From Ophioceras dolichostomum (taxonomy: Eukaryota > Ascomycota > Sordariomycetes > Magnaporthales > Ophioceraceae), in the NCBI GenBank assembly GCA_003049485.1, contig PYST01000047.1, positions 62,001 to 126,000 of the forward strand: a DNA stretch of 64,000 nucleotides. The letters are read 5' to 3'. Both the position numbers and the translations under genes were made by a program. The notes under the pieces are model-generated. The model ran no database searches. It saw nothing but the letters and a program-made list of their open reading frames with translations, and was not told the DNA's origin. Of this stretch, positions 56,012-64,000 are shown piece after piece. Within the stretch, counting starts at the first letter, position 1; each line of letters begins with the position of its first letter.

Positions 56012-58332
56012 TCAACTAGGAGAGGAGAAGTCAATGACCCCGGATTTGAACACCCGTAGCTTCCCTCCCACCAAGTTGAAGAGCCGCGAATCCCACTGAT
56101 GAATCATGCACTCAGGAATCACCATGGCTTCGGCTGCTGCTTGCCGGGATTTGTCCTCCACGCCGTCAACGTCAACGTCAAAAGTAATCAGAGGGGGCGG
56201 AGGAGCACCGTTCGTTCTCGTCCCCTCAGCTGCAAAAGAGGGGAACGGGGTGAGCGGGAGTGGGGTGATGGCACACTCCACATCGACGTCGGTGTCAAGC
56301 AACATCCACGGCCCCAGCCAGGCGCGGCGGGTCGACTTTATTCTATCCCGCAAGAATTGGCGCGGCCTCGGCACGGTCCGGACGAGCGGGCTGGGGCCGA
56401 AGTCGAGCAGTGGCTCGATTATCGACCAGTTCGGCCGAGGCTCGCGTGGTTCGTCGGGGGCTAGCGTCACCAACGGCACCGGCTCGACGCCGCTCGCCGG
56501 CCAAAATGTCGGGGAAGGGGTACCAATGGTTGCATCGCTTTCCTGATCTCCCTAAGTCTCGAGGAGGCGATGGTTCCGTCCGAGCTTCCAGGACAGTTTG
56601 AGGAAGACAATTGCGGTTATCCAGCCTTGTTGGTGTTGTTTCCATTGTGAAAAAGTCAGTCTCATGGCCGCCAAGCTTTGTGATCTGCTAGCCTCGCCGG
56701 AAGGGAGGAAGAAGACGTACTGTCATATCCAGCTTGGTGGGGCGTATGACTAGGCGCTGAGTCGGGAGATAGCGACGGGCGCGGCTCCCGATTTAATGCC
56801 TCGTAGAGCCCCGCAAGCGTCACGTCCGGCACAAGCTCGTGATTGCCCCATGTCGACATCACCTTTGTGTCGGCAAACCTGGGGAAGAGCGCGTGCATGT
56901 CGATCTTGAACTGTCTCAGGGTGTCCGGCAACGGCCTGACGAAGGATTGGTAGATGAAGCACAGGTCCACTAGTGCGTTGTGGCCGACGATGACCCTTTG
57001 CTTGGCTTTCGCCTTCGTCTCAATGGCCTGGAGCCTCTTCGCCAACTCGGAAGCGCTGCCGGAGTAGCCGTTGGTTACCTCGTCTCCGAGGAGAAGCTTG
57101 AGGGGAATCTCTTCGGCGAAATCTCCTCCAACGAGCGCCTCGAATACGTAGCGGAATCCTAATGTTTCAGGGTCGCATCAGAAGCAGAAGACTACAAAAC
57201 AGGTACGCATAGATGAACGGGGAAGATGACCGTACCCGTCTGCTCCAGTATCGCCAATCTGCGATTCTCACACTTCTGCAAATAGGCCTGGAAAACGGGG
57301 CCGGTCAGCACGATCCATGAGGAGAGATAGCCCTAGCTAAAGCTAGCCCTCACTTACCTTGTTTCCGGACTCATTCCGCCCCTTCTTTGTGATCTGCACG
57401 AAGCTTCCGTTACACATTGGCATGCTCCTGAGGTGGTGGTCCGCGAATTCTGTGTTTAGCAACTGGTATACGAGGCGGATCTGGCGGCGCGTGAGTCGCT
57501 CTCCGTGGCTATTCTCGATGTTGAGGAAGCCCTGTCCGCCATCTGTCTGTACGGGGAGTCAGCACACCAATTCATTGCTCATCTCTAGGAAAAAAGTACG
57601 TCCTCCCTTCTCAGGATTGCAACGAGGTTTGAATCGGGATGCTGACCTCACATTCCAGCCAGTCCCTGACTTGCTTGCGGGCGTCATCGTAGAACTGTCG
57701 AGTGAGGCGGCCCTCCTGCCTGACATCAATCTGATCCCACGTCCTCTTGTCCGGATCGGCGAAGGAACTGGACAGGTCCTGCGACTCGTGTCTGCTGAGA
57801 AACGTGATCCCATCCTTCAGAACTTGAGACACCAGGTCGTCCGGTCGGCTTCGTCGGAGGAAAGTGTCGCTGTAGCTGGAGAGTGTGTATCTGCGGTCGA
57901 GCTGCTTTGCGAGCGCAACATTTGTGTGTTCGCCTCCCAGATACCAAGGGGCGAGACGGAAGTTGTATGCCTTCCAGCAATAAGACTCTTCAGATGGTTT
58001 GAAGATGTCAGCGCCGATCAGGTTCGAGCGAAAGACGAGGCGGCTCTAGCCAGGCGGCATGACATACTCTTGGACGCGTCGTACTTGAGGCATGTCATGC
58101 CGAATTCCAGGATCTGAAATGCGCGGGCGCGCTCAACGCAGGATTGGTAATACTCATATAGAGTGTTGGCTGCTCTTTTCGCCAGCCCGTCATTCTGCAC
58201 CTGGATTCCCGTCATCTCCAGGTCGACAGCCACGTACTCCGCATCGGATATGGCTTCGAGGATGTCGGGCAGGTGAAGCCAGAAGTTCTCGGCGTTGACC
58301 TCCGCAATGGCTGTATCGTTGAAGTCTGCCAT
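56012..58332 (-). CDS. CAF1-family (PARN-like) DEDD ribonuclease
   Basis: Six exons are inferred: 58332..58068, 57987..about 57647, about 57546..57358, 57287..57236, 57158..56721 and about 56547..56012; about 606 aa. The DEDD nuclease is complete: VDLEMTGI supplies the first Asp-x-Glu, VIVGHNALVDLCFIYQSF the second Asp, and HQAGYD the final His and Asp. YLGGEHTNVALAKQLDRR and NGSFVQITKKGRNESGNK are additional family blocks. The enzymes remove poly(A) tails or trim the 3' ends of small RNAs (PARN, Toe1/Caf1z). The C-terminal exon adds an Arg/Pro-rich tail of unknown use. Exon joins two and six each have two phase-compatible alternatives within a few nucleotides. The start is the ATG next to MADFNDTAIAEVNAENFW; an upstream in-frame ATG would add 42 residues. 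Confidence 0.85.
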
Positions 58333-60210
58333 ATCGGGTGGAGGTGAGGAGGCGGGACTCAGGTGCTGGGCAGGGATTCTGAAAGACGCGCCGAGTCGAG
58401 GACGCCGCTGATCGATTTTCATCCCCATTCTCGTCTCAACTTGCACAACATTAGGCACTAAATTGAGTTCGCTGGTGAATGAACGGGATATTGATAAGTT
58501 AAGGTACTTAGGTTAGCAGGAAGATAGCCAACAACTCGGCCTCGCGTCGTCCACTGTCTGTTGGCATTGCAAGTGACGACTGCAAGTCGGTGAGCGATCA
58601 ACATGTGAGGGAGACTGGTGGATATCTCCTTCCCCAGATCGCAGTCCACTATCTAGGTTAGGCAGGCGCCCTATGAGGGTAGGTAGACATGTGGTTCCTT
58701 CCTGAGCGCCAAAGGCCCTCGTGGACCACCTTTTGAACGTCTCCAATTTCTTCTCACCGTTCCCGTCTCATCTCGATCGTCGGTTGGTTGTCGCCTCGGG
58801 GATGTCCTCGAGCCTGCATTACAATATTGGGAAGTGCGGCGACTGACGGAGACAAAGCCGTTCAAGCGCCAATTTTGAAACACTCAAACAAATCCAATAA
58901 GAACTTGCTTGCCTGTTCGGGAGAGCCTTTGAGATGCAGCGGGATGGACGCGCCGTGATACTCATGCTCCGAGACCAGCGTTGTTGCTAGTGGGTGGCAC
59001 AGTCCGGGGGCGGGTCTGTGGGGTGACTCCATCCCGAGTGCCCCGGCCAGCCGCAACGGGGATCCCCGTCTATATGTCGAGGGCATTAGCAGATCGATTC
59101 GATGGGTTTCAGCGGGAGACTCGGCGTTACTTTACTTTCGAGAGCACCATGGATCGATTGTGGTTCATTTTTTGCAGATAGACATCCCCATAAGAGAAAC
59201 TGGGTACATCACCGAGCTATGCCACATCTCCAGGTATATCATGGCTGATGGGCTGAGAGACGCAGTTGCTCTGAGTACGAACGATGAGGACCATGGGGGG
59301 AACAGAATCCTCCCTCCCGTCCAACGAGCGAGGTGGTCATGCTGCGAGGATAATGCCGATACAGCTCCAGCTCGATACTTGGCCGTGAAATCACGATTAT
59401 GTTCCCAACACTGGACATCCGTCCCAATTCTTATCGTCGGCTCCGATCCCTACATTGGGTAGGTTAGGAAGTCGAGACCAGTGCCCCATGAGACTGGAAA
59501 ATTATCCGGAGAGACCTATTCAGAGGCGCTTCGAGCTTATGCCACCGTATTCTCTTGTACCTTTGGGCGCTGTTTTTGTATAAAAGGCAGTAGGACACAA
59601 AGAGGACGGGAAGTTGAAAAAAGAATCGTTGCAGGACCGTAATTTCTGTGGGAAAGACGAAAAGAAAGAGGATGGGGGAAGGGGGGATCTGCTCTGCAGA
59701 GTGTTGGCACAAGCTCGCTATGGCTGCCTCAGGCCACTTGGACGCCAGCTTGGATTTGCTGAGCAGATGATCAGGAAAAAAGGCAGAGAAATTATAATCG
59801 GGAATGAGCACGGAGGAAGAATCCCAATCAGGCAAGAAAGGTCAAGAATTACCCTGGAACTATAAGCCAGCTCGTCTTGTCCTCGACTAGGTAGTTTCCG
59901 TTCGGGTATCCAACGGCGTGCGCTCACCCACATGCTGGCATCTTCCAGTGTAAACACCCCTGTCGCGTATATTTTTGAGCCGAGGCCGACCACGAGCTCA
60001 CTCCACTCCACGACCACGCTTGCCGACACACGGCGTCCGTTGGAATTTAGCAACGATGCGCGTCCGACCATCTGCCCTCCGCGCTCGAGTTCATTAAATG
60101 AGATGCTCTTTCCGTCCGTCCCCTCATTCCCTTGACGTCGTTGCAGCCGTCAATGCAGTGCATTTGCAAGGAAGAGGGGTCCGTTTACGGTCAGTCGCCT
60201 GCAGTAAACA
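58333..60210. other. divergent intergenic region
   Basis: 1.9 kb between the CAF1-type gene (minus) and the Pex26-like gene (plus). Small open frames lack support. CTTAGGTTAGCAGG/ATCTAGGTTAGGCAGG words near 58507 and 58653 belong to the TACCTAGGTA-like family. Confidence 0.55.
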
Positions 60211-61750
60211 ATGGCTTTTAACGGCTCCCCCACGATCACGGCCACGGCCACTATGAGCCCGACAATGTCGGACTCGTTCCCTTCAAATCCCTTTCGGTCC
60301 TCGATGTCATCCCTTGCTTCGACCGGCAGTTCGTCGCGCCACCTTCAGTCCAGCATATCGAAGACTTACCGCCAGGCCTCTACGCTGTTCCTCACGCGTC
60401 GCCTCCCTGAGGCACTGACTACTGTTCTCCCGCTCATCACCCCGCCTACTACCTCTACCTCTCCACAGTCCAAAGGAGTTGCCGCCGACACCGCTGCTGC
60501 CGCCAATCCGTTTACCGAGCCCGCCCCCGTTGCTCGGGCGTCGCGCTCGACGAGGATCAAAGTCTGGAGCCTCTACTTGACCATCTTGAACGCTATCGTG
60601 GAGCTGGATCCAGAAGAAGGGAAGGCCACTTTCGGATCGCAGGAGTGGCGGTCTATATGCTCCAAGGTCCGCGAAGGCGTGGTCTGGGAAGAAGTCGTCC
60701 GGGACGGTTATCACGGTGTCGAGGGAGACGTCGACTCGGACGTCGTAATCAATCTGTGAGTCGCTTCGGGTCTGGGTTCATCCACAGAGACTTTTCTTTC
60801 ACCATTTCGCCTGCTAACCACAAGACTCTCCTTTTGCGGTGGTATACAGGGCGACACTACTCCTCGCCCACGCCAAAGACCAGGCCCTGAACCAGAAGCG
60901 GCTAGAGAGCTACCTAGCCTCGTCCAACGCCCCAAATCTAGACCTTACCGACCGGTTCCAGGCGCCGAGCACCCCGCGCCACAGGTACAGGTCGCCGGTG
61001 AAAAACACAACCAGCGGCGCCGACACGCCCCGGGACCTCAACGCGCGGGTCAAGATCCTGGAGCTGTACACGCTGCACGTCCTGCTGCGGAACAACGAGT
61101 GGGACTACGCGCGCGAGTTCATCAGCGTCAGCTCGGTGCTCGACGAGGAGCGCCGCGAGGCCTTCCTTCAGGCGCTGCAGAGCCTGCAGGAGGAGCAGCA
61201 AGAAGTGGAGCGCAGGGAGAATGAGGAACGCCAGCGCCAGGAGGACCAGCTGCGGCAGGACCTCGAGGAGGCGAGGCGGCTGAGGGCGGAGAACGAGGAG
61301 AGGGAGCGCAGGCGGCTCGAGGAGGAGGAGAGGCTAAGGAGAGAGGGCAGCGAGGTCGACTATGGGATCGAGGCGACGACTGCCAACACAAGCACTGGCG
61401 GCGGCCTCGGGTTATCGAGGACGAAGTCCAGCGGCGCGGCATCTTCATCATCGTCACGGCGACAGAGCAACAAGACACAGGCGAAGGGCAAGGCCGTCGC
61501 TGTGGCGGCGCCGTCCTTCGGCGCCCGGGCCGCTATCATCTTTTCCAACGTGCGGGAGTTAGTGGATGAGATGTCTGTGTCGTGGCGGTCCAACCCCGTG
61601 GTGCTGCTGCGCGTGATGGCATTTATAATCGGTCTTCTGGTCATGTTTGGACAGAAGAAGATCAGGGAACGGGTATCGAGGGCTTTAGCGGCTTCGTGGG
61701 CCAAAGTCAAGGCCACGGCCGGGATGGGTGTCAAGGTTAGCTACATCTGA
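60211..61750 (+). CDS. pex26: peroxisome assembly protein Pex26-like
   Basis: Two exons, 60211..60755 and 60850..61750 (donor GTGAGT, acceptor TATACAG), give 481 aa. The helical N-terminal domain includes TYRQASTLFLTRRLPEALTT, KVWSLYLTILNAIVELDPEE and LELYTLHVLLRNNEWDYARE, the TPR-like repeats of fungal Pex26. A long charged coiled coil (Glu/Arg-rich, about residues 310-370) and a Ser-rich linker lead to a C-terminal transmembrane helix (VMAFIIGLLVMFG). Pex26 (Pex15 in yeast) is a tail-anchored peroxisomal membrane protein that recruits the Pex1-Pex6 AAA ATPases that recycle the import receptor Pex5. About 40 residues lie after the helix, on the lumenal side. A GTTAGC at 61734 could be a donor for a further short exon, so the extreme C-terminus is provisional. 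Confidence 0.82.
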
Positions 61751-62230
61751 TTGTCGCTCGTCAGAAGTGGTCTGGCCTTTGACTGTCTGATCTACATTGC
61801 ATTGCAGGAGCCCTCTTCCTGCCAGGGAGAACGGGTGGTTCTGTTGTATTTTATGCGCCGGTGTCTTGTATGAAACGCATTCATTGATGGGCGAATTCAG
61901 GAGGCCTGCTTAAACTTTCTATGCAATAATCGGGGGAAATTGGCGAAAGATGGCAAAGGGGTAATGCATAAACTAGCAACTCTTCTATCACCGCTTTTCT
62001 TTTTAATGATCATTAATCTAGTGGCATCTAATGCGGTGATGCTCCCGCTATATCTGCCTGCGTGATGCCTCCATGACGAGTTACTCGACCTTTCTGAAGA
62101 TCCTACCAACACCAAACGCCCGATATAATCTCGAGATTCTCAGCCACGCAGACGGAATAAACAGCAAGGATTGGAGAAAGAACAAAATGGGAAAACGAAA
62201 AGAAAGGCCCAGACCCAGGCCACTCCTGTG
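61751..62230. other. convergent 3' intergenic region
   Basis: 480 bp between the Pex26-like and rds3 stop codons; nothing coding was recognised. Confidence 0.65.
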
Positions 62231-62712
62231 TTAGTATGCTGGGCCGGCCCTGTTTGTTTTCTTTTGGTAGAAGAGCTGTTTGAAGCTGTTAGCATGCCTG
62301 CTTTCCAAGCGAAGGGCAGGGGAGAGAGGTAGAACATACATCTGTTCTTGAACTGCCCAAGTTTATGATCTTTGGACACCCATCTCTATCCTTCTCGAGC
62401 CTTGTGCACTCGAAGCAGTAGAAGGCATCAGAGATACCCTGTTGGAGTAGATTGGTGTCAGCAGGATCGATCCAAAACAGAACCCCAATATATCCAGGAG
62501 TGATGGTGAGCGCGACATACCTCGCCTCCACAAACGACGCATTTGTTTTGGTAGTTCCCAAAGCTGCACTCATCGCAGATGCGGACCAGAGTGGTCGGCC
62601 GCACGTACGAGTCGCACACGGGACACTTGCCATCGCACTTGTCGCAGAGCCGGCCGATTGCGATGCCCGACTGCTTCCGACACATGACCAGGTCGGGGTG
62701 ATGGCGCGACAT
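62231..62712 (-). CDS. rds3: splicing factor Rds3 (PHF5A, SF3b subunit)
   Basis: Three exons, 62712..62521, 62438..62340 and 62275..62231, give 111 aa, the normal length. MSRHHPDLVMCRKQSGIAIG opens the protein, followed by CxxC pairs in CDKCDGKCPVCDSYV, RICDECSFGNYQNKCVVCGG and AFYCFECTRLEKDRDGCPKI. Together they form the three-zinc knot of PHF5/Rds3. The last exon gives LFYQKKTNRAGPAY. Rds3 sits in the SF3b part of the U2 snRNP next to Hsh155/SF3B1 and helps form the pocket that holds the branch-point adenosine. Both introns have GTATGT donors. Conservation is extreme, which makes the exon calls secure. Confidence 0.97.
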
Positions 62713-63241
62713 ATTTACAGCTCTGGACTCTCTGCGCGCTCTACAAAGATGAAACTGGAGGCGAGGGCGAGATAAAAGAAGGACGGTGAGAGGTTGGAAG
62801 ACGCAGGCTTGTTGTGATGTTCTGAGTGAGATGAAAAGTCGCGAAGCTACCTCGTGTGTGGCAATAATGAGCAAGGAAGTTTTGCCTAGTGTTTTGTCAG
62901 CCTCGCAGCACAAGCCCGTGAATTTTTTGTTCCAGCTAATTCTGCACCGTCTAAAAAGTGGGGAGCAATGTGCATTGCAGTGGGGTCACTTGCACTACAA
63001 GGATTTGAGAGCTGCCAATAAAATCAGCACTGAGCTGAAGTGAATGCCATTGTTCTTCCACACTCTACTCCCCTCCGCAAGGCAACTAATTGTACTTCTT
63101 CGTTGGCTTCGAGTCGCAGATCATTTCGCATGCCTGCGAGCCAGCGGTACGCGATCCTAGCTCCGTTCGTATTGTCGCTTTCCTGCTAATTCGCCGATTG
63201 GCAAAGGTATTCTCGCTGCGGGTGACGGCGCGGTTGCGCAG
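62713..63241. promoter_or_regulatory. divergent promoter shared by rds3 and the pinin-domain gene
   Basis: 529 bp between two start codons on opposite strands, both for splicing proteins. I see no factor-specific motif. Confidence 0.55.
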
Positions 63242-64000
63242 ATGGCGGACGCGATAGATGCAGCTGTGGAGGTGGAGGAGCAAGATCCGGTGCAGCAGCC
63301 GCAGCCAGAGGAAGGACAAGTACAAGAGAGCTCGGCATCGTTGAAGCGAAAGGCTTCGTCGCCCCAATCTCCAACCGCGGATGATTCAATCAGCCCGAAG
63401 AAGGCCAAGTTAGATGAAGGCCAAGATCCTTCTCCAACTACCAAGGCCGCGAACGCCAACGGGAACGGCACGTCACTCCACGATGAGAAACCCGAAAACG
63501 GCCACTCTGCAGACATACCTGCCAAGGTCGAGCCAGCCAAAGAGCCCGAAACCACACGCCCACGTGGTACGGAGAATGAGGTAAAGGGACAGCCTGAGTC
63601 CCGGGAAGACCTCAAGACGACGCCACCGAGACCCGCTCCCAAGAGCCAGTCGCAGAATCGGCCAAGCGAGCGGCGACCCTCCGACACAGGGCCGGAACGC
63701 AGACGAGACTTTTCGCAAGAGGAGAGGAGGCGAGGACAACGCCTGTTTGGGGGCCTGCTAAGCACTCTCAGCCAGAAAGCCTCGGGCCCGCAACAAAGGC
63801 GCCGGCAGGAGATAGAGAAGAAACAGCAAGTTAAGGTCCAGCAGCGCAGGACCGAGGACGACAAACGCAAGTCTGAGAAGCTTTCCAAGCTGGAGCATGC
63901 CCGGAAAGTCGAGCAAGTCAAGTTCGACGAGCAAGCGGTAGGTTGCCCCCCGTGGTTTAAGCTGTCTATCCTCATGCCCTCTCTCTTCTCGCATACCCCG
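63242..64000 (+). CDS. pinin/SDK/memA-domain protein (partial, runs off the window)
   Basis: The first exon is 63242..63937 (donor GTAGGT), encoding 232 residues. The first 155 are disordered and acidic, with a bipartite-like NLS (LKRKASSPQSP, SPKKAKLD). The pinin core then begins: RRDFSQEERRRGQRLFGGLL, STLSQKASGPQQRRRQEIEK, followed by a Lys/Glu/Gln-rich helix. Pinin-domain proteins are nuclear-speckle and exon-junction-associated splicing factors. The rest of the domain lies beyond 64000. The ATG 63242 is the first in the frame and sits after a short leader; no alternative start was seen. Confidence 0.9.
   Translation, partial: MADAIDAAVEVEEQDPVQQPQPEEGQVQESSASLKRKASSPQSPTADDSISPKKAKLDEGQDPSPTTKAANANGNGTSLHDEKPENGHSADIPAKVEPAKEPETTRPRGTENEVKGQPESREDLKTTPPRPAPKSQSQNRPSERRPSDTGPERRRDFSQEERRRGQRLFGGLLSTLSQKASGPQQRRRQEIEKKQQVKVQQRRTEDDKRKSEKLSKLEHARKVEQVKFDEQAVGCPPWFKLSILMPSLFSHTP

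Noticed and set aside
56030..56060. B-box-like GTGTTCAAATCC on the minus strand
   Set aside because: It is the coding sequence for RVFKSG at the end of the CAF1-family protein; no A box or cloverleaf.

Overview
This window is nuclear DNA of a filamentous ascomycete, most likely a Sordariomycete. The genes are GC-rich at third codon positions and carry short introns (about 50-200 nt) with GTAAGT/GTATGT-type donors and CTAAC/CTGAC-type branch points. A PTH11-like seven-helix receptor, a fungal-type Trl1 tRNA ligase, a Pex26-type peroxin and an F-box/DUF7600-like gene all point to Pezizomycotina. Palindromic CCTACCTAGGTA-type words recur between genes. No bacterial, plasmid, viral or CRISPR features were seen.

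Layout. At 0-6.3 kb are a PTH11-like receptor (-) and a BBE-type FAD oxidoreductase (+) separated by a 2.8-kb gap. At 6.4-8.7 kb is an unrecognised low-complexity gene (-). From 8.7 to 13.1 kb lies a gene-poor, AT-richer block holding a tRNA-derived, SINE-like Pol III element. Then come an unknown 300-aa gene (+), a sphingoid-base kinase (-), Rrp1 (-), an intron-bearing tRNA-Asn (-), and a head-to-head pair of an HSPA12-like Hsp70 (-) and a coiled-coil protein (+). An Ish1/Msc1 LEM-like repeat gene (+) converges on an App1-type phosphatase gene (-) whose product appears to be secreted or GPI-anchored. At 31.8-42 kb a run of minus-strand genes holds an F-box/DUF7600-like gene whose frame looks broken, a tail-anchored unknown, proteasome ATPase Rpt5, a DUF4870-type membrane protein and mitochondrial uL10m. 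TRP4 (anthranilate phosphoribosyltransferase, +) follows head-to-head with uL10m and converges on TRL1 (-). The last part holds a RING-PHD protein (+), mitochondrial mL46 (+), a PARN/CAF1-family nuclease (-), Pex26 (+), splicing factor Rds3 (-) and a pinin-domain protein (+, cut by the window end).

How the genes relate. Most loci are independent housekeeping genes, as expected in a fungus. Local pairings stand out: Rds3 and pinin, both splicing factors, share a 529-bp divergent promoter; uL10m and TRP4 share a promoter with two perfect Gcn4/Cpc1 sites; the Hsp70-like and coiled-coil genes share a 471-bp divergent promoter. The window also carries both an intron-containing tRNA gene and the ligase that joins tRNA exons. 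Exon boundaries given below were derived by hand from splice consensus and reading-frame phase; where the frames could not be reconciled this is stated.
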